Below are positions 8,767 to 17,058 of a stretch of 64,000 nt of DNA, piece after piece; positions within the stretch are counted from its first letter, which is position 1, and each line of letters starts with the position of its first letter. The notes beneath the pieces were generated by a model, which was not told the origin of the DNA, did not search any database, and saw nothing but the letters and a program-made list of their open reading frames with translations. Made by a program: the position numbers and the translations under genes. Origin of the DNA: Paenibacillus sp. J2TS4 (GTDB taxonomy: Bacteria; Bacillota; Bacilli; Paenibacillales; NBRC-103111); contig NZ_BOSH01000002.1 in the NCBI RefSeq assembly GCF_018403245.1, positions 124,001 through 188,000 of the forward strand, in the 5' to 3' direction.

Positions 8767-9165
8767 ATGAAAAAAAATAGTTTGCTGTTAATGGGTCTTA
8801 TGTTTCTCTTATTCACTGCAGCCTGCTCAAATACCGACATTGCCGAAGATTCAGGGTTGGTTCAGGTCGAAATAAAGACGGTTCAGGATACCCTGCAGCC
8901 GGGACGGGCCATTCTTATTGATGCATCTGTTACTCAGGGCACGGAAAAGGTGACCGATGCCCGGGAGGTCAAGTTTGAAATTTGGAAGAAGGGTCAAGAA
9001 AAACATGAGATGATAACTGCACAGCATTGGCAAGATGGCACTTATCGAATCAAAACCATGTTCCCGGAAGATGGCATTTATAATGTAACGGCTCACGTTA
9101 CGGGCAGAGATACGGATGTTATACCGACAAAAGAACTGATAGTGGGAAATGGATCAGCGAGTTAA
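8767..9165 (+). CDS. FixH/YtkA-like lipoprotein
   Basis: A 132-residue lipoprotein; the signal sequence ends in the lipobox FTAAC with C20. The mature part is an all-beta domain resembling the FixH/YtkA-like family (LVQVEIKTVQDTLQPGRAI, DGTYRIKTMFPEDGIYNVTAHV), found next to oxidase and copper-handling genes in Bacillota. GGAGGG lies eight bases before the ATG. It sits between ctaB and the cytochrome c gene, so a role in oxidase assembly or copper delivery on the outer face of the membrane is likely but unproven. No classical copper motif (Met/His cluster) is visible. Confidence 0.75.
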   Translation: MKKNSLLLMGLMFLLFTAACSNTDIAEDSGLVQVEIKTVQDTLQPGRAILIDASVTQGTEKVTDAREVKFEIWKKGQEKHEMITAQHWQDGTYRIKTMFPEDGIYNVTAHVTGRDTDVIPTKELIVGNGSAS

Positions 9166-9231
9166 TTTGGCTTACCTTGGATGACGAATGTAAATAGTTT
9201 ATCCGTTATTTTAGGAGTGGGGTGGAACGCC

Positions 9232-9567
9232 TTGAAGGCAAAGCTTACGAGCTCTCTTATAGTTGTCATTGTGCTTTTAGTTACTGCGTGCAGCAAAGAA
9301 ACGGACAACCAGGTGAAAAGTGAAACGATGAATGGACCGGCAGATGCGAACGCAGCAGCATTGTATAAGAAACAATGTATATCCTGCCATGCTGCTGATT
9401 TAAGTGGAAAAGTAGGACCGGACTTGCGGGGGATTGGCGCCACTAGGACGGAGGAGGAACTGGTTGAGATCATTCAAGACGGTTCCAAAGGCATGCCGGC
9501 CTTCCAAAAAATATTAAGCGTAGAGGAAATAGAAGCACTAGCGCAATGGCTCTCGACAAATAAATAA
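9232..9567 (+). CDS. Lipoprotein c-type cytochrome (c551/CccB-like)
   Basis: A 111-residue membrane-anchored cytochrome c. The signal ends in the lipobox VTAC (C20), followed by a polar linker and a class I cytochrome c domain with CISCH (C49, C52, H53) for covalent heme and a Met ligand in KGMPAF. It would carry electrons outside the cell membrane. The TTG at 9232 is preferred because the signal sequence then begins directly with MKAKL; the frame extends to an ATG at 9181. Placed in an operon whose oxidase has no CuA, so its electron acceptor is not obvious. Confidence 0.86.
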   Translation: MKAKLTSSLIVVIVLLVTACSKETDNQVKSETMNGPADANAAALYKKQCISCHAADLSGKVGPDLRGIGATRTEEELVEIIQDGSKGMPAFQKILSVEEIEALAQWLSTNK

Positions 9568-9587
9568 GGCAAGGGGATGGATTTTCG

Positions 9588-10166
9588 TTGAAAAGAGCAG
9601 TCTTATACGCTTTATTCGGTTTGATGATTGTCATGGCAGTAACCGCATGCGGCAACGGAAAACCAAATCAGCTTAATTATGAGGTTAAACCTTTTGAAGC
9701 GGTCGACCAGAACGGTGAGCCGATGTCCTTGTCTGACTTGGAAGGCAAGGTCTGGTTCGCGGACTTTGTTTTTACGCAATGTATAACGGTATGTCCAACG
9801 ATGACAGCACACATGTCCGAATTGCAAAAGAGATTAGAAGCAGCGGGTGTGGAGGCGGAATTGGTCTCTTTCTCCGTGGATCCGGAGCGGGATGATCCGG
9901 AGGCATTAAAAAATTACCTGACCAAATTTGACGCCGATTTCTCTAATTGGCATGCGTTAACCGGATATGAGTTTGACGAAATCAAAACTTTTGTTCTGGA
10001 TTCGTTCAAGACGGTGGTGGCCAAGGATACGTCCTCTGATCAAGTCATTCACGGTACTTCGTTTTTTCTAGTAGACCCGTCGGGCACTGTGGTGGCCAAG
10101 TACGATGGGATGGTGGATACTCCATATGATAAAATCATTAAAGATGTTAAAGCGCTGCAGCAATAG
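9588..10166 (+). CDS. Sco1/SenC copper chaperone
   Basis: A 192-residue thioredoxin-fold protein with an N-terminal signal peptide that probably carries a lipid-attachment Cys (VTAC). The copper site of Sco proteins is complete: C65 and C69 in CITVCP and H155 in IHGTSFFLVDP. Sco proteins deliver copper to CuA of cytochrome c oxidase or act as thiol reductases. The only in-frame start with a ribosome site (AAGGGGATGG) is TTG 9588. It lies 20 bases after the cytochrome c gene, apparently in the qox operon, which is curious since QoxA lacks CuA. Confidence 0.92.
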   Translation: MKRAVLYALFGLMIVMAVTACGNGKPNQLNYEVKPFEAVDQNGEPMSLSDLEGKVWFADFVFTQCITVCPTMTAHMSELQKRLEAAGVEAELVSFSVDPERDDPEALKNYLTKFDADFSNWHALTGYEFDEIKTFVLDSFKTVVAKDTSSDQVIHGTSFFLVDPSGTVVAKYDGMVDTPYDKIIKDVKALQQ

Positions 10167-10173
10167 TTTGTAG

Positions 10174-10590
<417 letters not shown>

Positions 10591-10658
10591 TCGGGGCTAT
10601 CGGCCTTTGAATTCGTTATTAACCAACGAATGGTTAGAATAGGTTCGAAAGTTATAAA

Positions 10659-10697
10659 GGGATAAAGGATCTGCGAATGGATTCTTTATCCTTTTAT
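10659..10697 (+). terminator. Terminator after the VOC gene
   Basis: GGATAAAGGATC pairs with GATTCTTTATCC across an eight-base loop, followed by a T-rich run. It would end the qox operon transcript. Confidence 0.6.
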
Positions 10698-10756
10698 CTT
10701 TATATCGAAGTGATGTTCTAGTAATGAAGTCGGACGACAAGTACATATAGACACTG

Positions 10757-10783
10757 AAAGCCGCATAATACGCGGCTTTTTTT
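10757..10783 (+). terminator. Second hairpin with T run
   Basis: AAGCCGC and GCGGCTT flank a seven-base loop and are followed by T6. With the hairpin at 10659 this gives tandem termination. Nothing coding is visible between 10591 and 10836. Confidence 0.7.
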
Positions 10784-10836
10784 GTGTTAAGCATATCAAG
10801 TTCTTGTCGTAACCTTAATGACATTCATAAGCGGAT

Positions 10837-10850
10837 ATGACAATTGTCAT
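10837..10850. promoter_or_regulatory. Perfect palindrome, probable operator of the lost operon
   Basis: ATGACA-AT-TGTCAT is a 14-bp perfect palindrome about 90 bases before the truncated ABC-transporter start at 10940. Sites of this shape serve NarL/DesR-type response regulators, and the remnant of such a regulator lies just downstream. Confidence 0.45.
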
Positions 10851-10939
10851 GTCAACTCATTCCTCTGATCACTGTGAGCACGCTCTTTACGATTGTAAGA
10901 TGATCACAGAGACAAATAAGAAAGTGAGGAGTATGAGAG

Positions 10940-11177
10940 ATGATTGTAGAGGTAAAAAATTTGATCAAGCGTTAAGAGGCCGCCGTCTTCTCTGGGATTG
11001 AATCCCCGTGAACTGGAAGTGCTGGCGCTTGTCGCCGAAGGATTCTCAAACAAGGAGATTGCCGAGCATTTATATCTGAGCGAAGGGACCGTGCGCAATT
11101 ATGTAACAGCACTGCTCGAGAAGCTTCAGCTTCGCGACCGGACCCAACTGGCTATATTTTATCTAAAGTATCATTAG
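10940..11177 (+). pseudogene. Scar of an ABC transporter/two-component operon: ABC start joined to LuxR-type regulator end
   Basis: AGGAG and an ATG at 10940 begin 11 codons that read like the start of an ABC transporter ATPase (MIVEVKNLIKR), then a stop. From 10992 another frame encodes the complete C-terminal GerE/LuxR helix-turn-helix of a NarL-family response regulator (LNPRELEVLALVAEGFSNKE, then IAEHLYLSEGTVRNYV), ending at TAG 11175. In operons of the yvfRSTU type the ATPase comes first and the regulator last. The simplest reading is one deletion removing everything between them. The fragment cannot make a working regulator because the receiver domain is gone. Confidence 0.7.
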
Positions 11178-11356
11178 ACGATAGGTATATAGATTCCCAT
11201 GATTGTGGCCCACATGTAAAATGGCAATATGGGGCAATTAGGTATTCCTTTAGCGGACACGAATTCCTGCGATTATATGTTCTTATGAAGCGATTTCAAT
11301 CACAACATGTAGTCAGCTAGGCTCTGAGAAAATTAGTTATCCATTCCATATGTGAC
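11178..11356. other. Intergenic stretch without recognisable features
   Basis: Between the deletion scar and the hairpin at 11357 I see no open frame with a ribosome site, no repeat and no RNA gene. Confidence 0.4.
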
Positions 11357-11415
11357 AAAAAAGGTGAATGAAAAGACTTGTATACATAAATACAAAGCTT
11401 TCATTCACCTTTTTT
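11357..11415 (-). terminator. Strong bidirectional terminator of the MocR gene
   Basis: AAAAAAGGTGAATGAAA pairs with TTTCATTCACCTTTTTT; the arms extend further through GCTT/AAGC-like pairing with a TACAT-rich loop. A runs on one side and T runs on the other allow termination on both strands. It lies 100 bases beyond the stop of the minus-strand regulator. Confidence 0.8.
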
Positions 11416-11516
11416 AAATTAGATTATAAGATTCTCACTTATAATCATGCTTATCATTCACCGCGAATCGTCAATCCATCTTTAAAGGAGGCGGGAACCG
11501 TTAACGCTTGGTTGGA

Positions 11517-12953
11517 TTAATCAAGAACGGCCCGGAGCGCTGCAGCAAATTTGGAAATGCCCGAAACAATTTCATCTGCTTTCGGCCTTGCAAATGTGAA
11601 CCGAACATAACCGGAATCCGAACCGTAGACGCTGCCAGGGACAAAGATCATTCCATGGCGGATAGCTTCTTCCAGCAGCTTGTTATCGTTTACCTCGGGG
11701 ATAATCTTGCACCACAGGTGCAAGCCTCCCTGTGGAATTGAGAAGCTGACCAGATCCGGCAGTTCTTTGTGAAGTGCTTCTATTAACAAATCCCGTTTAT
11801 AAAGCAGATGCATTCGCAAACGCTCCAAATGAGGCTGGATATATGGAGACTTCAAGAACTGGGCGGCCACCTGTTGAGGAACAATGCTAAGCCCGAAATC
11901 CATCTGCTGTCTGGCATCGGCCAGCCGTTCAACAACGGAATGAGGAGCGACCATCCACCCGACGCGCAGCCCGGATGCTGCGATTTTGGAGAAAGAGCCA
12001 ATATAGAGGACCGAGCCGATGGCATCCTTTGATTTCAGCGGAAGCGGCGGTGTTCCATCATAGGCGGTCAGACTGAAGGGATCGTCCTCTACAATCGGGA
12101 GTCCCAGTTCACTTGCCACATCGAGCAGTTCAATCCGGCGCTTGGCATCAAGGATAGTACCGGTCGGATTCTGATAATTTGGATTGATGAACACCATCTT
12201 GATTCGGTGTTTTTTATATAAGGAACGAACATCCTCGGGACGAATTCCTTGAGTGTCAACGGGGAGACGGAACAACCGGAGGCCGGCCGATTGAAACATG
12301 GGCAGCGAGTAGCAATAAGAAGGATCTTCAATGGCCACTGCATCTCCCGGGGCCAGCAGACACTGAGTAATTAAATATAAGGATTGCTGGGACCCGGACG
12401 TGATAAGAATCGACGATTCCGTCGTTTGAATCCCTCGGTATTGATTTAGATAGGTGACGAGTGTTTCTCTAAGAGGAACGAATCCTTGAGGATGATCGTA
12501 TCCAAGATATCCTGTATAGTGGTTTTCGTCGATGAGAGTATTGATCTCTTTCACTGGAGAGATGTCGGCACCCAGTTCGCCGCTGGCAAAATCAATCAAT
12601 GTTTTGTCTTTCTGCAGAGCTTCCCGGATTCGGCGTAAAAAAGGCAGATTAGGCAAGAAACTGCCTCCTTCAACGTACCGGTGCCAATTAGGGGTATGTT
12701 TCGGCATAGCTCCCCATTTATACTTACTTACCCGAGTTCCGCTTCCCGTACGGCTTTCGATGATCCCAAGCGCACGAAGCTCCGCATACGCAAGAATAAC
12801 GGTGCTTCGGTTCACTCCCAATTGTTCGGCTAATTTTCGTTCGGAAGGCAGAAGGCTGCCCGGGGGGAACTCGCCGTAGGAAATTCTTCGCTCGATGTCG
12901 TCTGCAATTTGTTGATACAGTGGTTGGCTGCTAAAACGATCGGGCTTCCACAT
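11517..12953 (-). CDS. MocR/GabR-family regulator (GntR helix-turn-helix fused to aminotransferase domain)
   Basis: A 478-residue cytoplasmic regulator. Residues 1-75 are a GntR winged helix (PLYQQIADDIERRI, LPSERKLAEQLGVNRST); after a linker, residues about 110-478 are a fold I aminotransferase-like domain with the PLP lysine in SFSKIAASGLRVGW and the NPNYQNPTG loop. Such proteins bind PLP as an effector and control PLP synthesis, GABA, or amino-acid export genes. The ATG at 12953 has GGGAGG eight bases before it; the GTG at 12962 overlaps that site. No target gene is divergently placed, the plus-strand neighbour being a broken gene, so its regulon is unknown. Confidence 0.9.
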   Translation of the reverse strand: MWKPDRFSSQPLYQQIADDIERRISYGEFPPGSLLPSERKLAEQLGVNRSTVILAYAELRALGIIESRTGSGTRVSKYKWGAMPKHTPNWHRYVEGGSFLPNLPFLRRIREALQKDKTLIDFASGELGADISPVKEINTLIDENHYTGYLGYDHPQGFVPLRETLVTYLNQYRGIQTTESSILITSGSQQSLYLITQCLLAPGDAVAIEDPSYCYSLPMFQSAGLRLFRLPVDTQGIRPEDVRSLYKKHRIKMVFINPNYQNPTGTILDAKRRIELLDVASELGLPIVEDDPFSLTAYDGTPPLPLKSKDAIGSVLYIGSFSKIAASGLRVGWMVAPHSVVERLADARQQMDFGLSIVPQQVAAQFLKSPYIQPHLERLRMHLLYKRDLLIEALHKELPDLVSFSIPQGGLHLWCKIIPEVNDNKLLEEAIRHGMIFVPGSVYGSDSGYVRFTFARPKADEIVSGISKFAAALRAVLD

Positions 12954-13308
12954 GATTGTCACCTCCCTTACTTGGTGTTATTAGCTCGATTAGGGTCACA
13001 GGATTATTTTCATCATAACATTTGGCTGGTGAATTAAGAGCCGTTTTTTCCATCAAAAAAATGACGAATGTATTTCAATCTGTTGAACATGGATGGTGAT
13101 GTTACTTATAAATTGGATGGTTTATAATCAGAAAATTCTTTCTTCTTAGTATCGACTATTATTGGTCGGATAACCCTGTCCCCAAAGAGGCTTCCATACC
13201 GGGGAATTCTGGTGATCATCCGAATATTGTTGATTTAATGGGGGATTTTGGAATAAGATAGAGGGGGAATGTATGTTCTTTCGGTAGCAAAGGATGTGAG
13301 AAACTATC
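12954..13308. other. Intergenic stretch upstream of the MocR gene
   Basis: This 355-base region must hold the MocR-gene promoter (minus strand) but I could not fix -35/-10 boxes. No coding frame, hairpin or repeat stands out. Confidence 0.4.
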
Positions 13309-13758
13309 ATGCGACAAGTACAATATGATAATGAAGAGCGTATGATTATATTAAGCCTTCAACCCAAACCGTACCGCAGCATTTTGAATGGGAATGAAGA
13401 AGTATGAATATCGGCGTAAATTTCTGAAGACTCCAGTTCGTGCCTTCATTTCTGTAAGTTCGCCAATTAAAGAAATAAGAGGATACATAGAATTCGGAGA
13501 ACCAATCATTGATACAATTGAGAGAATTGGTCAGATCGCTGAACAAGAAAGAACCGGAGGGGCTTTTGGAATATTAAAATATATGCAAGGGTTGGAAACA
13601 GGATTGGCAATACCTATTAAATCAATTCGTGAAATAGAACCGATACCACTTGTAGAACTTAGAGAAAGGTATAATTTTGCAGTACCGCAATCTTATATGA
13701 ATGTAGATTCTAATCCGAAGCTCAAACAAGTGTTGGTTCAAAGACTCCTTTGTACAAA
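13309..13758 (+). pseudogene. ASCH-domain protein, frameshifted
   Basis: The reading starts at ATG 13309 and gives ILSLQPKPYRSILNG, the classic opening of ASCH/PUA-like domains, but hits a stop at 13405. One extra A near 13393 (GGGAATGAAG where GGGATGAAG is expected) breaks the frame; the next frame continues with KKYEYRRKFLKTPVRAFISV, SSPIKEIRGYIEFG and PLVELRERYNF up to about 13758. ASCH domains bind RNA or modified nucleotides. The C-terminal part runs straight into a tnpB fragment, so this gene is both frameshifted and truncated. Confidence 0.6.
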
Positions 13759-14263
13759 TCCTATTGCTTTCCCTATCGTTGTAGATGGAAAAACGAAAAA
13801 AACGGCATTTCCTGCTACAACAACGAGTCGAGACATGGATTTGTTAAGGAAAGCCAAGCTGGGATTGATGCGAAAGGTTGAAAAGTCCAGGAAGTGGTAC
13901 GCTCAAATTTCGGTAGAAGTGCCTACAAGCGAAACAAGTCACGAAGGAATCATGGGAATCGACTTCGGGTTGAAGGTTCCTGCTGTGGCTGTGACGACTA
14001 CAGGCAAAACCCGAGTCTTTGGAAACGGCAGACTAAACAAGTACATACGAAGAAAATACCAACAACGTAGACGTAAATTAGGAAAACTTAAAAAGTTGAC
14101 TGCTATTCGTAAATTAGGTAATAAAGAGCAGCGTTGGATGAAAGATCAAAATCATAAGATGAGTCGTCAAATGGTGAATACAGCCATTCAAGAAGGTGGT
14201 CCATCACAAGAATCCCAATGATACCGAAGGTGTCAGCTTGCGGCTTTAGCCGTGGGTTTCAAC
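13759..14263 (+). pseudogene. IS200/IS605-family tnpB remnant with right-end hairpin
   Basis: In frame with the ASCH remnant the protein turns into TnpB: KWYAQISVEVP, then GIMGIDFGLKVPAVAVTTTG, which holds the first RuvC aspartate, and the basic RRKYQQRRRKLGKLKKL segment with HKMSRQMVNTAIQE. The later RuvC residues and the zinc finger are missing: about 155 of some 370-400 residues remain and the stop comes at 14219. Immediately after, CGGC-TTTA-GCCG (14241-14252) followed by GTGGGTTTCAAC resembles the conserved right end of these elements, where the omega RNA ends. The element has lost its left part and an internal segment and cannot function. Confidence 0.7.
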
Positions 14264-14702
14264 CGAAAGGAAGAAGAGGAAGAACCGCCTGCATGGGCGT
14301 TAAATTTGCTTCAAAATATGGGGAGATACGTTTTTAACAGCGGGAATGTTTTTAGAACGGGTGATTATTTGGACGCAAACGGTCCGATATGCCTGGATTC
14401 CGATACCCAACTGACCGCGCTAGCTTTTGTCCATGATCCGGAGCTGTCTACAATCGATACACCGAATGGGCGGGTACAGTTTCTGCAGATGATTGGTATT
14501 ACAGGGGATGAACTAGAATCTATGCAGACATGGAATGCTTGGGGTACTCTCGTCGGGGTTAAAGTATATGCCGTCGTATATAACAGATTTAGAGCGAGAT
14601 TCTCTGCTCAAGATTCCTGCCGTTTCCGAGCTGATCATCACATTATCAAAAATCATATGCAATAGGATAGATTGGGAATACCAACTAAGAAAGAGCAGTT
14701 GA
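14263..14702 (+). pseudogene. Suppressor-of-fused (SUFU) domain protein, truncated and frameshifted
   Basis: Beginning at the tnpB right end, the frame encodes the middle of a SUFU domain (PPAWALNLLQNMGRYVFNSG, then DSDTQLTALAFVHDPEL and NGRVQFLQMIGITGDELE). Around 14540 the match moves to another frame (LKYMPSYITDLERDSLLKIP) that runs to TGA 14700-14702. The first part of the domain is missing. Bacterial SUFU proteins are often immunity or accessory proteins of contact-dependent toxin loci; here the gene is dead. Confidence 0.62.
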
Positions 14703-14738
14703 TTGGAGTAAATAATTTCAATTTCTCGGAGGTAAAGT

Positions 14739-15263
14739 ATGACGAACAAAAAAGCATTAATTATTATTGATGTTCAATTGGAAATGTTTAACGAATCAAA
14801 TCCAGTTTTTCAAGGAGACCTATTACTCGAGAAAATTAATAATTTAATCTCCAGGGCACGTGGCTTAGAAATGCCAATCATATATATTCAACACTCGGAA
14901 AGACCTGGCACACCGCTAGAGAAAGGTAAACCAGGATGGGTCATTCACCCATCCGTAAAACCTGAAGCTAATGATACGGTAATTGAGAAGACAACTCCGG
15001 ACTCTTTTTATAATACGAGGCTTAAAGAAGAATTAGATTTAAGAGGAATTACCGAATTAATAATGACGGGAATTCAATCTGAAGTATGCGTGGATACGAC
15101 CTGCCGCCGTGCGTTTAGTCAAGGATACAAAGTAACTTTGGTGAGTGATGCTCATAGTACGTGGAATACAAATCATCTTTCGGCCGAACAGATAATCAAT
15201 CATCACAATAATGTTTTGAAGTGGTTTGCGGAAGTTGTAGAAAGTGAAAAGATATTTAAATAA
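14739..15263 (+). CDS. Isochorismatase-family cysteine hydrolase
   Basis: A 174-residue cytoplasmic hydrolase with the full catalytic triad of the family: D11 (IIDVQ), K84 (VIEKTTPDSF) and C117 (GIQSEVCVDTT). Members hydrolyse nicotinamide, isochorismate, carbamoyl compounds or other small amides; the substrate is not evident. GGAGG lies seven bases before the ATG. It stands between a SUFU remnant and a DUF4375 gene with lower GC than the flanking core genes. A second copy of its last codons and downstream sequence lies at 33780, suggesting an earlier duplication. Confidence 0.85.
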   Translation: MTNKKALIIIDVQLEMFNESNPVFQGDLLLEKINNLISRARGLEMPIIYIQHSERPGTPLEKGKPGWVIHPSVKPEANDTVIEKTTPDSFYNTRLKEELDLRGITELIMTGIQSEVCVDTTCRRAFSQGYKVTLVSDAHSTWNTNHLSAEQIINHHNNVLKWFAEVVESEKIFK

Positions 15264-15302
15264 ATTCGGCCCGACGGTTGACGGGCACTCAGTATTCGGG
15301 GA

Positions 15303-15644
15303 GTGAACATTATTAAAGATCTGATTAACAAGCTATTACCATTAGATGAGCTGCTATTAATGTCTGGCGAGGATATCGTCGGACATGTTGCTCTAAATAT
15401 TTATGATGGTTATTTAACAAAGATCAGAGAGAATTTTGAACAAATTCCAATAGTTTTGAAACATATAGTACTTCTTATTGATCTGGATACGGAGGTAACT
15501 ATGAATGGAATTTCGGGTTACTTAGAAAATTCAAGCGGCTGTTATTTAGAAGATACGATTGAGGCCTTGGAAAGAATTCAACTTAAACAAGATCTATCTA
15601 TTCTAAAGAACATCCAGAACATTCTAGCGTCTAATGGAATTTAA
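15303..15644 (+). CDS. DUF4375 (DMP19-like) protein
   Basis: A 113-residue protein of unknown function. The core LIDLDTEVTMNGISGYLENSSG followed by LEDTIEALERI matches the DMP19/DUF4375 family (pattern DxEVxNGGxxQYxxNSSG), although two of the usual glycines are changed. The family appears in bacterial immunity-type contexts. The start is weak: GTG 15303 sits inside its own GGGGAG site, and an ATT at 15310 would be better spaced. At 113 residues it is somewhat short, so it may be a decayed gene. Confidence 0.5.
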   Translation: MNIIKDLINKLLPLDELLLMSGEDIVGHVALNIYDGYLTKIRENFEQIPIVLKHIVLLIDLDTEVTMNGISGYLENSSGCYLEDTIEALERIQLKQDLSILKNIQNILASNGI

Positions 15645-15778
15645 ATTTGAACTCGCTAGCAAGAACCGGCAAGAATACAGGTCTTTGGAAGGGTTTAGCT
15701 GAAATGAGCAAATGACATGCCAATCTGCAGGTGAATTTAGCTAATTGGCCAATTTTCCGCTTTTGGTGGGGAGTGACA

Positions 15779-15848
15779 TGTATTTTTGCCTGTCTTCTTC
15801 GTTATTTACCGGATTTTCGCAAATAACCTGTATTTTGGCTTGTCTTCT
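15779..15848 (+). repeat. Two degenerate direct repeats 50 bases apart
   Basis: TGTATTTTTGCCTGTCTTCT at 15779 recurs as TGTATTTT-GGCTTGTCTTCT at 15829. The spacing of 50 recalls the 51-base periodic palindrome array near 52.1 kb, and the TGTATTTTTGC element occurs in both. Confidence 0.5.
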
Positions 15849-16087
15849 AATGCGATGCCATATCGATTGCCGGGAACTACGCTGTTTTTCAAATGACTGC
15901 CTCTATCGTGGAGCAAAAAGAACATTTAATAGTTTGCCGACGACTCAATAATCAAAGAGGTATATCCAAACTTGCAGGGCAAGCGGATTTGTGTAGCCAC
16001 AGCCTGAGTCCGACGAAGTGCTGGCAAAATACAGTAAGCTGATGATCGAAGAAATACTTTTATAATCACGAATCAGATTTCTATCTC

Positions 16088-16122
16088 AGGGTCATTGACA
16101 CTACATTGTCGATGGCCCTTTG
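16088..16122 (+). terminator. Hairpin with short T run
   Basis: AGGGTCATTGACA pairs with TGTCGATGGCCCT (two mismatches) and is followed by TTTG. It could end readthrough from 15.6 kb. Confidence 0.45.
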
Positions 16123-16305
16123 TGCTTGGGTGGATTCGATAAAAAAAGAAGCTTGTCTGTACAAAAAAATGTTCCACTCTTAGTTATCGAATTTATGGAA
16201 TTTGCCCAAATGGGCCACTGACACGTAAATCTGCGTTGACTGGGCCAATATGCAAGGCTAGAATTCTGTTAGCGTCCTTGCACGGATGTAGAAAGGGTGA
16301 TTGCA

Positions 16306-17058
16306 TTGCGTATGCTGCAAGGTAAAGTGATTTTAATTACCGGCTGCCTCGGGGCGGCGGGGCGTTCGGCGCTGCCTATGTTTTTGGAGCGAGGAGCCAT
16401 TCTGTTCGGATGCGACATCCATCCTATTGGCCATTATCCGGAAATTGTACAATTGAAGGAGGAGTACGGTGAGCAGCGGTTCGTTTATAAGCAAGCCGAT
16501 ATATGCGACGAAGATCAGGTGATAGCGGTGATGTCGGACATCGACCGCAGCTTCGGGCGGTTGGACGGCACGTATCATAATGTGTATCGAAATGTTGAAA
16601 AGCCGGCCGTAGAGCTTTCCTTGGCGGAATGGGAAGATTCGATAAGGGGGACGCTGACGAGCACCTTTATGGTATGCAAATATGCACTGCCCTTGCTGAT
16701 CCGCTCGGGTGGCGGTTCCATCGTCAACATGTCTTCCATACTAGGGCAAATTCCGATAACGGGCTGTTACGCATATGGGGCGGCCAAAGCGGGTGTCATT
16801 CATTTTACCCGTGTGCTGGCCCTCGATTACGCTCAGTACGGCGTACGCGCCAATACGGTCATTCCCGGCGATTTCCGATCGGCGGAAGTGTATGCGCTGC
16901 AAACCGAGCAGCATAAGGAAGCGATGAGGAGGAACGCCTTTCTCGGCAGAAGCGGAATGGCGGACGAGATTAACGAGGTGGCCGCCTTTTTACTATCGGA
17001 CGCATCCTCCTATGTAACCGGTTCGTCATATCATGTGGACGGGGGGTTCCATCTATGA
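16306..17058 (+). CDS. SDR-family NAD(P)-dependent oxidoreductase
   Basis: A 250-residue classical short-chain dehydrogenase: Rossmann glycine motif TGCLGAAG near the N-terminus, the acidic D of FGCDIHP suggesting NAD preference, active Ser in NMSSILG, Tyr-Lys pair YGAAK, and the late VDGGFHL ending. TTG 16306 is five bases after AGGGTGA and is preferred over GTG 16297. The stop overlaps the next gene by four bases. As the first gene of the carbohydrate locus it may oxidise a sugar or sugar acid released from the target glycan; that is inference. Confidence 0.85.
   Translation: MRMLQGKVILITGCLGAAGRSALPMFLERGAILFGCDIHPIGHYPEIVQLKEEYGEQRFVYKQADICDEDQVIAVMSDIDRSFGRLDGTYHNVYRNVEKPAVELSLAEWEDSIRGTLTSTFMVCKYALPLLIRSGGGSIVNMSSILGQIPITGCYAYGAAKAGVIHFTRVLALDYAQYGVRANTVIPGDFRSAEVYALQTEQHKEAMRRNAFLGRSGMADEINEVAAFLLSDASSYVTGSSYHVDGGFHL

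Larger units (their letters stand above)
15645..16305. other. Non-coding region with decayed sequence
   Basis: About 660 bases without a convincing gene. It holds the paired repeat at 15779-15848, a run of about 20 codons ending at 16063 (SDEVLAKYSKLMIEEIL) that vaguely recalls the end of a Spo0E-like phosphatase, and the hairpin at 16088. A 68-codon frame at 15745 has no ribosome site and is rejected. Confidence 0.4.

Noticed and set aside
8386..9165. Open frame of 259 codons starting inside ctaB
   Set aside because: Only its last 132 codons, from ATG 8767 with GGAGGG upstream and a lipobox, are a real gene; the rest is a shifted frame of ctaB.
3957..9567. Calling the oxidase a caa3-type cytochrome c oxidase because of ctaA, ctaB, sco and cytochrome c nearby
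   Set aside because: Subunit II lacks both CuA cysteines and the histidines, and subunits III and IV match QoxC and QoxD; it is a quinol oxidase.
10597..10824. Minus-strand frame of 75 codons
   Set aside because: Runs through two terminator hairpins and has no ribosome site.
15745..15951. Plus-strand frame of 68 codons
   Set aside because: No ribosome site, spans the degenerate repeats, and resembles no protein.
15990..16063. End of a Spo0E-like phosphatase (SDEVLAKYSKLMIEEIL)
   Set aside because: Only about 20 codons with a stop just before them; similarity is too weak to annotate.
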